A stretch of DNA of 64,000 nt from Sphingomonas sp. Root710 (GTDB lineage: Bacteria > Pseudomonadota > Alphaproteobacteria > Sphingomonadales > Sphingomonadaceae), in the NCBI RefSeq assembly GCF_001429065.1, contig NZ_LMIB01000012.1:504506-568505 (forward strand), given 5' to 3'. Both the position numbers and the translations under genes were made by a program. Below, piece after piece: positions 1 to 8,669 of this stretch (position 1 is its first letter; each line of letters begins with the position of its first letter). Below the pieces are notes generated by a model. It had not been told where the DNA came from. It did not search any database and worked only from the letters and a program-made list of their open reading frames with translations.

Positions 1-44
1 TCCGAGTTTGCGTATTCCCCTGTAGCGTTGCTGTGCGTAATCGG

Positions 45-91
45 CCCCCGCCCGCCCTCACCGGCCCCTATCGGTGAATGGCGGGCGGGGG
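45..91. other. Nested G/C-rich hairpin at the left edge
   Basis: A 12-bp perfect outer stem (45-56 with 80-91, C5GC3GCC against its complement) encloses a second 6-bp stem (58-63 with 72-77, TCACCG/CGGTGA). No clear T tract follows, so it is not a textbook terminator. It may close the transcript of the gene left of the window; in sphingomonads hisF usually precedes hisE, but no hisF sequence can be recognised here. Confidence 0.55.
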
Positions 92-104
92 TTGCTTTAT
101 GTAT

Positions 105-211
105 GCGCGGTGCCGGCCCGCTCCCCCGCCCAACCTCCCGATATATTACGCTGGATCGGGAGGTTGGGCGGGGGAGCGGGCCGGCACCGCGCGTTTCAGC
201 TCTGCTGAAAC
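105..211. repeat. Two-module palindromic repeat, copy 1
   Basis: A perfect 38-bp inverted repeat (105-142 with 155-192, 12-nt spacer) is followed at once by a smaller perfect 8-bp hairpin (193-200 with 204-211, GTTTCAGC/GCTGAAAC). The same two-part design, with partly different bases, recurs at 9277-9382. It lies 45 bp upstream of hisE. The shared layout and the compensating differences in the small hairpin suggest a REP-like intergenic element, not a gene-specific regulator. Confidence 0.85.
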
Positions 212-256
212 AAACCAAGCATTGACCTCTTCCGCCGGGCAGGCTTGAAGCGGCGC

Positions 257-577
257 ATGACCGCCACCCTCGAACAGCTCGAATCGACCATCGCGGCCCG
301 CCGCGACGCCGACCCATCGGCCTCCTATGTCGCATCGCTCTTCGCCAAAGGCATGCCCAAGATCGCGCAGAAGCTGGGCGAGGAAGCCGTCGAGACGGTG
401 ATCGCGGCGATGGCGGGCGACGCCAAGGCGGTGACCAGCGAGGCCGCCGACCTGCTGTTCCACCTCACCGTGCTGCTCGCGGCGGCGGGGGTGCCGCTCG
501 CCGATGTAATGGCCGAACTCGAACGGCGCGAGGGCCGGTCCGGGCTCGACGAGAAAGCCTCGCGGCCGAAAGGATAG
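257..577 (+). CDS. hisE: Phosphoribosyl-ATP pyrophosphatase (HisE)
   Basis: This 106-residue protein has the all-alpha NTP-pyrophosphohydrolase fold of HisE, which hydrolyses phosphoribosyl-ATP to phosphoribosyl-AMP in the second step of histidine synthesis. The metal-binding signature is visible as [14 protein letters not shown] (about residues 39-52), followed by the second acidic helix [10 protein letters not shown]. The length is normal for a stand-alone HisE. The ATG at 257 is preferred because the protein then begins right at the first conserved helix; a TTG at 245 would add four residues. It is followed after 7 nt by the HIT gene, so the two are probably co-transcribed. The other his genes are outside the window. 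Confidence 0.93.
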   Translation: MTATLEQLESTIAARRDADPSASYVASLFAKGMPKIAQKLGEEAVETVIAAMAGDAKAVTSEAADLLFHLTVLLAAAGVPLADVMAELERREGRSGLDEKASRPKG

Positions 578-584
578 GACTCCC

Positions 585-971
585 ATGCCGATCGACGCCA
601 CCCTGCCCTATGACGACGGCAATATCTTCGCGCGCATACTGCGCGGCGAACTGCCGTCGAAAAAGGTCTATGAGGACGAGTTCGCCCTCGCCTTCCACGA
701 CATCAACCCGCAGGCCCCGGTCCATATTCTGGTGATCCCAAAGGGCCGCTACGTCTCATGGGACGACTTCACCGCCAAGGCAGACGATCGCGAGGTCGCC
801 GGCTTTATCCGCGCCGTCGGCCATGTCGCGCGCGAGGCGGGACTGGTGGAGCCCGGCTATCGCCTGCTCGCCAATATCGGCGGCCATGGCCATCAGGAGG
901 TCCCCCACCTCCACGTCCACATTTTCGGCGGCCGTCAGTTCCGCGAAATGATCCCGCCGCCGCGCGGCTGA
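585..971 (+). CDS. HIT family (histidine triad) hydrolase, HinT-like
   Basis: This 128-residue cytosolic protein carries the histidine-triad active site HLHVHIF at residues 108-114, where the middle histidine is the nucleophile in purine nucleoside phosphoramidase/AMP-lysine hydrolases. The N-terminal part (IFARILRGELPSKKVYED) and the block HDINPQAPVHILVIPK are typical of the HinT branch. An AGGACT Shine-Dalgarno lies just before the ATG. It sits 7 nt behind hisE, the usual neighbourhood of this gene in sphingomonads. The physiological substrate cannot be told from sequence. Confidence 0.93.
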   Translation: MPIDATLPYDDGNIFARILRGELPSKKVYEDEFALAFHDINPQAPVHILVIPKGRYVSWDDFTAKADDREVAGFIRAVGHVAREAGLVEPGYRLLANIGGHGHQEVPHLHVHIFGGRQFREMIPPPRG

Positions 972-1154
972 ACGCTGCGGCGACGCTGCGCAGCAAAGCC
1001 CGGAAATCCGCGCTCCAGGCGGCGATGACGGCCAGCCGGAGTCGAGGGCCATTTCGTTCACGCGCAATTCTGTTGCGCACGGCGAATTAGCGGTTAGGCT
1101 CCGCTCCCCATGACCGGCCGCGTGCAGAAGCCCGGCCAGACAAGGGAACTCCGC

Positions 1155-2678
1155 ATGATATTTGGGCGCGTAAAACCACTCGACGCCATTCTCGCCACCG
1201 CCGCGAAGAAATCGCTGCACCGATCGCTAGGCCCCTTCCAGCTGACCATGCTGGGCATCGGCGGCATCATCGGCACCGGCATCTTCGTTCTCACCGCCGA
1301 AGCCGCGCAAAAGGCCGGCCCCGGCATGATCCTCGCCTTCGTCATCGCCGGCTTCGTCTGCGCGGTGGCGGCATTCTGCTACGCCGAAATGGCGGCGATG
1401 GTCCCGGTTTCGGGGTCCGCCTACACATACAGCTATGCCGTGATGGGCGAACTGGTCGCCTGGATGGTCGGCTGGGCGCTGGTCCTCGAATATGCGATCG
1501 CGGCGGGTGCAGTCTCGGTCGGGTGGTCGGGATATGTCGTCGGATTGTTCCAGTCGCTCACCGGCATAACCGTGCCGAAAGCTCTGGTTCTGGGCCCGAT
1601 CGACGGCGGCCTGATCAACGTGCCGGCGATGATCATCGCGCTGCTGGTCACCTGGCTGCTGGTTCTCGGCACCAAGGAGAGCGCGACGGTCAATGCGGTG
1701 CTCGTCGGTATCAAGGTCGCCGCGCTGACGCTGTTCGTCGTGCTGGCGCTGCCGGTGATGAACATGAACAATTTCGATCCTTTCGCGCCGCTCGGCTTCG
1801 CCGGCATCTCGGCGGCGGCGGCATCGATCTTCTTCGCCTATGTCGGCTTCGACGCGGTCTCGACCGCGGCCGAGGAAACCAAGAACCCCCAGCGCAACAT
1901 GCCGATCGGACTGATTGCGTCGCTTGGCATCTGCACGATCTTCTACATGCTCGTCGCCGCCGGCGTGATCGGCGGGGTCGGTGCGCAGCCGATGCTCGAC
2001 GCCGCCGGCAACGGCATCCCCACGGGATCGAAGGAGCTTGCCGCCGCCTGTTCGGCGATCGGCGACGCCAAGGTGGTCTGTTCGAAGGAGGCGCTGGCCT
2101 GGACCCTGCGCGAGATCGGATGGCCGCAGATCGGCAACCTGCTCGGTCTGGCCGCCGGTCTGGCGCTGCCTTCGGTCATCCTGATGATGATGTTCGGGCA
2201 GACCCGCATCTTCTTCGTGATGAGCCGTGACGGCCTGCTTCCTGCAGTCTTTTCTAAAGTCCATCCGCGTTACAGGACGCCGCATGTCGTGACCATCATG
2301 ACCGGTATCTTCGTCGCGATCTTCGCGGCGCTGTTCCCGGTCGGGGCGCTGGCGGACATCTCCAATTCGGGCACGTTGTTCGCCTTCGCGGCCGTGTCGA
2401 TCGCGGTGCTGGTGCTGCGCAAGACCGACCCGAGCCGCAATCGACCGTTCCGCACTCCGGCGATCGCCATCGTCGCACCGGTGTCGATCATCGGCTGTCT
2501 CTATCTGTTCTTCAGCCTGTCGACCTACACCATCACGCTGTTCTTCAGCTGGGCGGCGCTCGGGCTGCTGGTCTACTTCCTCTATGGCTATCGCAAGAGC
2601 CATCTGGGCCGGGGCGTCGTCGAGGTGCACGAGACCGATAGCGACGTGCCCCCGCAGCCGGTGCCGCCGATCGAATAA
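1155..2678 (+). CDS. APC-superfamily amino-acid permease, cationic amino-acid transporter type
   Basis: This is a polytopic inner-membrane transporter of about 507 residues with roughly 12 hydrophobic segments. The first transmembrane block contains LGIGGIIGTGIF, the G-rich substrate-binding motif of the APC fold, and the CAYAEMAA-like CYAEMAAMVPVSGSAY block follows. Overall it resembles the CAT (YfnA) branch, proton-coupled amino-acid uptake; the substrate is not predictable. The ATG at 1155 is chosen because AAGGGA lies 8 nt upstream; an in-frame ATG at 1110 would add 15 polar residues. A loop with several small residues and two Cys (about residues 285-310) separates two membrane segments. 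A rho-independent terminator follows directly. Confidence 0.92.
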   Translation: MIFGRVKPLDAILATAAKKSLHRSLGPFQLTMLGIGGIIGTGIFVLTAEAAQKAGPGMILAFVIAGFVCAVAAFCYAEMAAMVPVSGSAYTYSYAVMGELVAWMVGWALVLEYAIAAGAVSVGWSGYVVGLFQSLTGITVPKALVLGPIDGGLINVPAMIIALLVTWLLVLGTKESATVNAVLVGIKVAALTLFVVLALPVMNMNNFDPFAPLGFAGISAAAASIFFAYVGFDAVSTAAEETKNPQRNMPIGLIASLGICTIFYMLVAAGVIGGVGAQPMLDAAGNGIPTGSKELAAACSAIGDAKVVCSKEALAWTLREIGWPQIGNLLGLAAGLALPSVILMMMFGQTRIFFVMSRDGLLPAVFSKVHPRYRTPHVVTIMTGIFVAIFAALFPVGALADISNSGTLFAFAAVSIAVLVLRKTDPSRNRPFRTPAIAIVAPVSIIGCLYLFFSLSTYTITLFFSWAALGLLVYFLYGYRKSHLGRGVVEVHETDSDVPPQPVPPIE

Positions 2679-2702
2679 GACCGCAGCTCCTGCGCAAGGA
2701 TC

Positions 2703-2733
2703 GGGCTCGGCGAAAGCCGAGCCCTTTCTGTTT
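2703..2733 (+). terminator. Rho-independent terminator of the permease gene
   Basis: A perfect 9-bp stem (GGGCTCGGC, 2703-2711, with 2716-2724) has a GAAA loop and is followed by the T-rich tract TTTCTGTTT. It lies 24 bp after the permease stop and touches the stop codon of the convergent PfkB kinase gene. There is no T tract on the opposite strand, so it serves the plus-strand gene. Confidence 0.9.
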
Positions 2734-3734
2734 CAGGCGCTGCGCAGCCGCTTGTCGATCAGTGCCGCCAGATCCTCGCCATCGGGCAGGCGGGGCCCCA
2801 TCAGGCCGATGATCCGGCCCGCCGCGATCGATCCCATCCGCAGGCTGGTGGGCAGATCGCGCCCCTGCGCGAACCCGGCGAGAACCCCGGCGGCGAACAG
2901 ATCGCCCGCACCGGTCGTGTCGACGATCGGCCCCAGCGGCTCGGCCGGCGTCTCGTACCGCTTGCCCCCGTCCACCGCGATCGCCCCATCGGCCCCGCGT
3001 GTCGCGATCAGCAGCGGGACGCGGGCCGCCGTCCAGTCGACGCCCGCCTCGAAATCGGCGAGCCCGCTCAGCTCGGCGAGTTCGCCTTCATTGGCGAAGA
3101 GGATATCGACCAGCCCGCCGCCCAACAGGGCGACGAAATCGTCATGATGCTGGCGGACGCAGAACTCCGACGAGAGGGTGAATGCGGTGCGCCTGCCATG
3201 CGCGCGCGCCACTTCCAGCGCCTTGACCGACGCCGCACGCGGCTCGGGCGTGCGCCACATATAGCCTTCGGTGTAGATGATCGCCGCATCGGCCGCGATC
3301 GACGCGTCGAAGGCGGCGGCGGGCAGATATTCCGACGCGCCGATCGCGGTGTTCATCGTGCGATGTCCATCAGGACTGACGATGATCAGGCAACGGCCGG
3401 TGGGGGTGTCGATCGGCGGCAACGGAAAGTCGATCCCGTTCGCCGCCATATCATCGGCGAACAGACGGCCCAGCCGGTCGTCGCCTACCTGCCCGACAAA
3501 GGCGAGGCGCAAGCCCAACCGCGCGAGCGCCGCCATGCTGTTCGCCGCAGAGCCGCCGCAGACCTCCTCGCACATCCCCATCGCCTGATGGAGCAGCACC
3601 GCGCGATCGGGGGCGATCGGCTGCATCACGCCGCGCGACAGGCCCTGCGCCGCGACGAAGGCGTCGTCCTTGTGGCAAAGCACGTCGACCAGCGCATTGC
3701 CGATCGCGATGATGTCATAGCGGGGAGCGGGCAT
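2733..3734 (-). CDS. PfkB-family carbohydrate/nucleoside kinase (adenosine-kinase-like)
   Basis: This 333-residue cytosolic kinase belongs to the ribokinase/PfkB family. It starts with the family signature DIIAIGNALVDVL, has the substrate-side GGSAANSMAALARLG block, and ends with the anion-hole/catalytic motif DTTGAGD at 272-278, in which the last Asp is the catalytic base. Such genes are often annotated adenosine kinase in alphaproteobacteria, and the residues fit that group, but sugar kinases share the same motifs. It stands alone, convergent with the permease and divergent from a small lipoprotein gene. Confidence 0.9.
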   Translation of the reverse strand: MPAPRYDIIAIGNALVDVLCHKDDAFVAAQGLSRGVMQPIAPDRAVLLHQAMGMCEEVCGGSAANSMAALARLGLRLAFVGQVGDDRLGRLFADDMAANGIDFPLPPIDTPTGRCLIIVSPDGHRTMNTAIGASEYLPAAAFDASIAADAAIIYTEGYMWRTPEPRAASVKALEVARAHGRRTAFTLSSEFCVRQHHDDFVALLGGGLVDILFANEGELAELSGLADFEAGVDWTAARVPLLIATRGADGAIAVDGGKRYETPAEPLGPIVDTTGAGDLFAAGVLAGFAQGRDLPTSLRMGSIAAGRIIGLMGPRLPDGEDLAALIDKRLRSA

Positions 3735-3824
3735 CGCCGCCCCCTAGCTGAGTCCGCCCCGCAGGCAAAGCCACTCGACGACACTGGCTTGCGCTCGGGC
3801 CGCAATAATGCTGACGGTCGCCGC

Positions 3825-4196
3825 ATGACCTTGCACCGCATCTCGGCCTTCGCGCCGATCGCCCTGCTTGCCGCCTGCGGCCCGGCCCAGAATGCCCGCG
3901 TCGCCCACACCCCCCCGCCACCGGTCCGCACTGAAGCCGGACTCGACCGCGTGCTGGGCAAGGACCTGCGCGCGCTGATCAGCCTGTTCGGCACACCCAA
4001 TCAGGACATCCGCGAGGAGCCCGCCCGCAAGCTGCAATATGCCAGCTCGGTGTGCGTGCTCGACGCCTATCTCTATCCGCCAGGGCCCGGCCGCGAACCG
4101 CTCGTCACCCATGTCGACGCGCGGCTGCCCACCGGAGAGGACATCGACCGCGCCTCGTGCATCGCGGCCTTGGTGCGGCGGAAAGAGGCTAGGTAG
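3825..4196 (+). CDS. Small lipoprotein of unknown function
   Basis: This 123-residue protein begins with a lipoprotein signal: a short positive N-terminus, a hydrophobic stretch and the lipobox LLAAC with Cys at about 19. It should be lipid-anchored in the periplasm. The mature part holds a Pro-rich linker and a region (FGTPNQDIREEPARKLQYAS) that looks like a short SmpA/OmlA-type fold, where a small strand-helix domain senses or binds an envelope partner; this is only a resemblance. The ATG at 3825 gives a complete signal peptide. It is convergent with nadE. Confidence 0.75.
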   Translation: MTLHRISAFAPIALLAACGPAQNARVAHTPPPPVRTEAGLDRVLGKDLRALISLFGTPNQDIREEPARKLQYASSVCVLDAYLYPPGPGREPLVTHVDARLPTGEDIDRASCIAALVRRKEAR

Positions 4197-4206
4197 TTTC
4201 CAACCC

Positions 4207-4240
4207 GTCACCCCGGACTTGATCCGGGATCCCGCTTCTT
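4207..4240. repeat. Dispersed palindrome (CCGGACTTGATCCGG type), single unit
   Basis: One unit of a dispersed element, GTCACCCCGGACTTGATCC continuing to a CGCTTCTT end, lies between the converging 3' ends of the lipoprotein gene and nadE. A two-armed copy of the same unit is at 60381-60466. The core CCCGGA..TCCGGG can form a hairpin and may help terminate both transcripts. Confidence 0.75.
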
Positions 4241-4271
4241 CCTCGAACTTAGACAAGAAAAGTGGTGAGGG

Positions 4272-6335
4272 TTACGCCTCCACCCCGTCCAATGCCGCCG
4301 CCAGTTCGTCGAGCCACACTTTCGCATTGCCGTCCGACGGCGCGCGCCAGTCGCCGCGCGGGGAGAGCGCGCCGCCGCCCGACACCTTCGGGCCGTTGGG
4401 GATCGCCGAACGCTTGAACTGGCTGATCGTGAAGAAGCGGAACAGGAACTTCTCCAGCCAGTGCCGGATCGTCGCCAGCGAATAGCTGTTGCGCAGCTCG
4501 GCGGGGAAACCGGCGGGCCACGGCCCGGCGTCGACGTCCTTCCAGGCATGCCAGGCGAGGAAGGCAATCTTCGACGGCTTCAGCCCCAGCCGGATGACAT
4601 GGTGGAGGAAGAAGTCGTTGAGCTCATAGGGACCGACCTTCGATTCGGTGCTCTGGATAGCGCCGCTTTCATCGGCGGGAACGAGCTCGGGCGAAATCTC
4701 GGTGCCGAGGATCGCGGTGAGCACCTCGTCGGTCGCGGCGTCGAACTGATCGGTCGCGACGCACCAGCGGATCAGATATTGGATCAGCGTCTTCGGCACG
4801 CCCGCATTGACGCCATAATGGCTCATATGGTCGCCGACGCCATAGGTGCACCAGCCGAGACCAAGTTCGCTGAGATCGCCGGTGCCGACGACGAAGCCTT
4901 CATTCTGGTTGGCCAGCCGGAACAGATAATCGGTGCGCAGGCCCGCCTGCACATTTTCGAAGGTGATGTCGTAGACCGGTTCGCCGCCCGCGAAAGGATG
5001 ACCCATATCCCCGAGCATCTGCCGTGCGGCCGGGCGGATATCGATTTCCGCGGCGGTGATGCCGAGCGCCTTCATCAGCGCCCAGGCATTGCCCTTGGTC
5101 TCCTCACCGGTCGCGAAGCCCGGCATGGTATAGCCGAGGATCGTGGTGCGCGGCAGGCCGAGCCGGTCGCACGCCTTGGCCGCGACGATCAGCGCATGGG
5201 TCGAATCGAGCCCGCCCGAAATCCCGATCACCATCGTCTTGCCGTGGGTCGCGGTGAAGCGCTTCGCCAGTCCCTCGACCTGGATGTTGAAGGCCTCGTA
5301 GCAGTCGGCGTCGAGCTGCGCGCGGTCCGCCGGCACGAACGGGAAGCGCGCGACCGGCCGGCGCAAGCCAACATCGGCGAAGTCGGGCTGGTGCCGGAAG
5401 GCGATGGTGCGGAAATAGGTCTCGGGGTGGCCGTTGGCGGCGGCGCAATCGTTGAACGTCCCCATCCGCATCCGTTCGAGCCGCAAGCGCGACACGTCGA
5501 CATCGGCGGCGATAAGTTCAGGGTCCATGCCGAAGCGGCTCGATTCGGCAAGCACCGTGCCGAGTTCGTGAATCATCGCCTGCCCGTCCCAGGCTAGGTC
5601 GGTGGTGCTTTCGCCGGGCCCGCTGGCCGAATAACAATAGGCGGCGACCGCGCGCATCGATTGCGCGGCGGCTAGCAGCGCGCGGTCACGCGCTTTGCCG
5701 ATGATGATGTTCGACGCCGACAGGTTGCACAGGATCAGCGCCCCGGCCATCGCGCCTGCGGTGGAGGGCGGCAGCGGCGCCCAATAATCCTCGCAGATCT
5801 CGGCATGGAAGACGAAGTCGGGCAGGTCGGCAGCGGCGAAGATCAGGTCGGGGCCGAAGGGGACGCTTTGCCCGCACAATTCCATCTCCAGCCCGTGCAG
5901 CCCCTCCCCCGCCGCGAACCAGCGCTTCTCATAATATTCGCGGTAATTGGGCAGGAAGCTCTTGGGCACGACGCCCAGGATGCGGCCCCGCGCCACGGCG
6001 ACCGCCGTGTTGTACAGCCGCCCGTTGCGGCGGACCGGCGCACCGATGAGCAGCACCGGGCGAAGATCGGCGCTCGCCGCGACGATCGCCGCCAGCTCGG
6101 CCTCGACCCGGTCGAGCAGGGCGTCCTGCAGATGAAGATCATCGATCGCGTAAGAGGACAGCGCCAGCTCGGGCAACACCAGCAGATCGACGCCCTGTCC
6201 GTCGGCCTGTCTGGCCAGCGCCAATATCCCCGCCGCATTGGCGGCGACGTCGCCCGCGCTCGCCGCCGGGGTTCCCGCGCCGACGCGCACAAAGCCGTGC
6301 GTGTGGATCGATCGAAAATTGGTCACGCCGGGCAT
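4272..6335 (-). CDS. nadE: Glutamine-dependent NAD(+) synthetase
   Basis: This 687-residue two-domain enzyme makes NAD from deamido-NAD, ATP and glutamine. The N-terminal nitrilase-fold glutaminase domain (about 1-335) shows the catalytic triad Glu56 (LPELALSSY), Lys125 ([13 protein letters not shown]) and Cys181 (HAEICEDYW). The C-terminal synthetase domain carries the PP-loop SGGLDS at 373-378. The length matches the long bacterial/eukaryal-type NadE, so ammonia comes from the fused glutaminase by an internal tunnel. The ATG at 6335 gives [18 protein letters not shown], the usual start of this group. It is a monocistronic minus-strand gene. Confidence 0.97.
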   Translation of the reverse strand: MPGVTNFRSIHTHGFVRVGAGTPAASAGDVAANAAGILALARQADGQGVDLLVLPELALSSYAIDDLHLQDALLDRVEAELAAIVAASADLRPVLLIGAPVRRNGRLYNTAVAVARGRILGVVPKSFLPNYREYYEKRWFAAGEGLHGLEMELCGQSVPFGPDLIFAAADLPDFVFHAEICEDYWAPLPPSTAGAMAGALILCNLSASNIIIGKARDRALLAAAQSMRAVAAYCYSASGPGESTTDLAWDGQAMIHELGTVLAESSRFGMDPELIAADVDVSRLRLERMRMGTFNDCAAANGHPETYFRTIAFRHQPDFADVGLRRPVARFPFVPADRAQLDADCYEAFNIQVEGLAKRFTATHGKTMVIGISGGLDSTHALIVAAKACDRLGLPRTTILGYTMPGFATGEETKGNAWALMKALGITAAEIDIRPAARQMLGDMGHPFAGGEPVYDITFENVQAGLRTDYLFRLANQNEGFVVGTGDLSELGLGWCTYGVGDHMSHYGVNAGVPKTLIQYLIRWCVATDQFDAATDEVLTAILGTEISPELVPADESGAIQSTESKVGPYELNDFFLHHVIRLGLKPSKIAFLAWHAWKDVDAGPWPAGFPAELRNSYSLATIRHWLEKFLFRFFTISQFKRSAIPNGPKVSGGGALSPRGDWRAPSDGNAKVWLDELAAALDGVEA

Positions 6336-6425
6336 TCAGGCTCTCGCAGGCTGCTGTCGTTCCGCCCCAATAGAGGAAGGAACGCGCAAGCGCCAATGCG
6401 GAGCCCCGACGACGGTCGTGGACGA

Positions 6426-7457
6426 TCAGTCCGCCGCGGTGATGCGGTTACGGCCGTCCTGCTTGGCGCGATACAGCGCGGCGTCGGCGCGCTTCAGAAT
6501 CGAACCCGGCGAATCCTGGATGTTCAGGGTCGCGATACCTCCCGAGAAACTGAGCCGTCCGAGCGATTGGCCGGTGTGGGTGACCTTCAGCTCGCGCGCT
6601 GCGATCGCCGCGCGGATCTTGTCCAGAATCGTTACCGCATCGGCGGCAGCGGTCCGCTCGAACACCAGGACGAACTCCTCGCCGCCATAGCGCGCGGCGA
6701 AGATGTCGTTGTTCGCGGGACGGCCCAGCGAGGAGCCGACGAACTTGATCACCTCGTCGCCGATCTGATGGCCATGGGTGTCGTTGAATATCTTGAAATG
6801 GTCGATGTCGCAGATCGCCAGCGCGAGCGGCGTACCATTGCGGCGCGCGGTCTCGAAGGCGCTGCGCAGATGATGGTCGAAGGCGCGGCGATTCGGCAGG
6901 CCGGTCAGCGGATCGCTGTTCGCCTTATGCTGCGCCGCCGCCAGATCCTTGCGCATCGCGCTCATCTGCAATTCGGTGCGGCGCAGATCCTCTTCGGCCG
7001 ACTGCGCCTTGTCGATCATCTGGCGGGTCAGCTCGACCAGCGTTTCGACCGAGACCACCGGCGAGGCGCTCTTCGCGAGGCCCGCCGCTTCGCTTTCCAG
7101 CGCGGCGCCATAATCGCGCGCGTCATCGCCGGTACGCGCTAGGATCGCCGACATCTGTTCGAGATACCCCTGGGCGTCGGTCGCGATTCGCGACAGCTCG
7201 TCGGTCGACAGGCCCGAATCGAGCTTGGCCGAGATCGCGGCGGTGACCGCCTCGTTAAGGCCGCCATCCTTGGCGATCGCGCGGTCGATCATCGCATTGA
7301 GCTCGCCGTCGCGGCCCGACAAGTAACGATGGCACAGCTCGAAATTGGCCGGAGACGGCTCCAGCCCATGATCGAACAAAAGCTTGCCGATCATGTCATA
7401 GAGCCGGCGCCACTCGTCGCGTTCGGCTGACTTTTCGGCTATTCGTTCTTCGCGCAC
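6426..7457 (-). CDS. Soluble diguanylate cyclase (GGDEF protein)
   Basis: This 343-residue protein has no signal or membrane segment. Its C-terminal GGDEF domain (about 175-340) contains DPLTGLPNRRAF and the active-site GGEEF at 258-262 inside ARYGGEEFVLVFE, so c-di-GMP synthesis is likely. The usual RxxD product-inhibition site before the GG is absent: the matching positions are N and I. The N-terminal 160 residues are helical, with a predicted coiled coil leading into the cyclase (EEDLRRTELQMSAMRKDL), the typical signal-relay linker. The start is GTG at 7457. The sensed signal is unknown. Confidence 0.93.
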   Translation of the reverse strand: MREERIAEKSAERDEWRRLYDMIGKLLFDHGLEPSPANFELCHRYLSGRDGELNAMIDRAIAKDGGLNEAVTAAISAKLDSGLSTDELSRIATDAQGYLEQMSAILARTGDDARDYGAALESEAAGLAKSASPVVSVETLVELTRQMIDKAQSAEEDLRRTELQMSAMRKDLAAAQHKANSDPLTGLPNRRAFDHHLRSAFETARRNGTPLALAICDIDHFKIFNDTHGHQIGDEVIKFVGSSLGRPANNDIFAARYGGEEFVLVFERTAAADAVTILDKIRAAIAARELKVTHTGQSLGRLSFSGGIATLNIQDSPGSILKRADAALYRAKQDGRNRITAAD

Positions 7458-7538
7458 CGTTGCACCCCTGATCTCAGCGGCGACCGATAGCGCGAGATTC
7501 GATACATCCGGTTAATGCGCCCCGGTAATTTTACGGGG

Positions 7539-7751
7539 TCAGGCGCGCCAGCGGCCCGTCTCCATCCAGGCCAGGAGCGGCTTCAGCGGCAGGATCCAGA
7601 CGATTCCGGCGATCGTGTAGATCACCGCCTGCACCAGCATGTGCAGCTGTCCGATCCAGGGGGAGGCGGTGGCGACGATCACCGCCCATATGAAAATGAT
7701 CAGCAAGATCAGAAAGATGCCGACAGGCTTGCGCCAGCTGGGTTCGATCAT
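7539..7751 (-). CDS. DUF2842 small membrane protein
   Basis: This 70-residue protein has two hydrophobic helices (about 11-30 and 39-56) and a conserved C-terminal PLKPLLAWMETGRW. It matches the DUF2842 family of short alphaproteobacterial inner-membrane proteins, for which no role is established. Its ATG overlaps the stop of the upstream formyl-THF cyclo-ligase gene by 4 nt (7748-7751), so the two are translationally coupled. Confidence 0.85.
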   Translation of the reverse strand: MIEPSWRKPVGIFLILLIIFIWAVIVATASPWIGQLHMLVQAVIYTIAGIVWILPLKPLLAWMETGRWRA

Positions 7752-8326
7752 CGCGGCCTTGTCCCTTCGCTAACGCCGGCTTCGGTGACGACCGCATCGA
7801 GCGGCACGTCCCATGGGTCGCAGGCTATGACGGGGCGCCGCTGGATCGACCAGCATAATCCAATTTTTTTTACCTCCGGGTGCGCGGCGAAAGCCCGATC
7901 GTAAAAGCCCGCCCCCTGGCCGAGTCGCGCCAGCGTCGAGTCGAAGCCGAGCAGGGGCGCGACGACCGCGTCAGGATAGACCTCCGTAGCGTCACCGCGC
8001 GGCTGGATCAGCCCGCGCCATCCGGTTTCCAGCGGATCGCCGGGCATCCAGGCCAGGAAGCGCATGGGGCTCTGGCGGTCTTCGACATGAGGCAGCGCGA
8101 TGGTAGCACCCCGCGCCGCGGCGGCGGTGATGGCAGCGCCGCAATCGAGTTCGCTGCCCAGCGCATGATAGAAGGCGATGCAGGACGCGCCATCGAGCAG
8201 CGGCGCGAGATGGGCAGCGGCGCCCGCTTCGAGTCGCCCTCGCTCGCCTGGCGCCAGTCCCAATATGAACGCATCGCGCGCGGCGCGCAGTTCGGCCCGC
8301 AAGGCCGCCTTGGCGGGGTCACTCAT
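7748..8326 (-). CDS. 5-formyltetrahydrofolate cyclo-ligase
   Basis: This 192-residue cytosolic enzyme converts 5-formyl-THF to 5,10-methenyl-THF with ATP (MTHFS/YgfA family). The conserved folate/ATP site is visible as LGQGAGFYDR near residue 135, preceded by VVAPLLGFD and followed by KKIGLCWSIQR. It lies downstream of zapA and 6S RNA on the same strand, the conserved ssrS-ygfA arrangement of proteobacteria, so its mRNA is probably an extension of the 6S transcript or starts close to it. It is coupled to the DUF2842 gene by a 4-nt overlap. Confidence 0.93.
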   Translation of the reverse strand: MSDPAKAALRAELRAARDAFILGLAPGERGRLEAGAAAHLAPLLDGASCIAFYHALGSELDCGAAITAAAARGATIALPHVEDRQSPMRFLAWMPGDPLETGWRGLIQPRGDATEVYPDAVVAPLLGFDSTLARLGQGAGFYDRAFAAHPEVKKIGLCWSIQRRPVIACDPWDVPLDAVVTEAGVSEGTRPR

Positions 8327-8349
8327 CGGGCCGGCTCATCGATGAAAGG

Positions 8350-8510
8350 GTGGCGGGACCGCCATGGTCGTTGCTGGAATATCCTCTGACGCCGAAAGCA
8401 TCAGGTGGGGACCATATGCATCGGACCAGGGTCCGAACAGGGACAGCCCCCATAGGAAGTGAATCGCCTCAGGGATGTTCGCTCAGCTCGTGCCGGGCAG
8501 TACCCGCCGC
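8350..8510 (-). ncRNA. ssrS: 6S RNA
   Basis: The minus strand between zapA and the formyl-THF cyclo-ligase gene can fold into the 6S shape. The closing stem is GGCGGG (8503-8508) with CCCGCC (8352-8357). Internal pairings include GGGG..CCCC arms around a terminal hairpin CGGACCCTGGTCCG, and the central purine/pyrimidine bulge flanks resemble alphaproteobacterial 6S. 6S RNA binds the housekeeping RNA polymerase holoenzyme as a promoter mimic. Synteny (zapA, 6S, ygfA) supports the call strongly. The ends are estimated from the closing stem. Confidence 0.85.
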
Positions 8511-8556
8511 CGACATATGTAGGCGCTGGGGCGGCGTTGCTCAAGGGCGACCTTAT

Positions 8557-8663
8557 CCCCCCTCCCTGCCAAGGGAGGGGAAGGGGGTAGGTTTCGCCGT
8601 CCATTATGCGGCGATACAGGGCGGACCAACCCACCCCTAACCCCTCCCTTGGCAGGTAGGGGG
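8557..8663. repeat. CCCTCCCTGCCAAGGGAGGG-type inverted repeat, copy 1
   Basis: Two arms of about 35 bp (CCCTCCCTGCCAAGGGAGGG followed by a GGGGTAGG tail, and its complement) flank a 33-bp middle. Each arm is itself palindromic. It sits between the 3' end of zapA and the 6S RNA gene. Related copies are at 16006-16118 and, with changed bases, at 46575-46675. Confidence 0.85.
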
Positions 8664-8669
8664 ATGCCG

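Noticed and set aside
1-44. Tail of hisF upstream of hisE
   Set aside because: Synteny would suggest it, but the few codons available do not resemble a HisF C-terminus in any frame.
1227-2630. Long minus-strand reading frame opposite the permease
   Set aside because: It is antisense to a gene with clear transmembrane motifs, rich in Arg, Asp and His as expected of the opposite strand of G+C-rich coding DNA, and has no recognisable domain.
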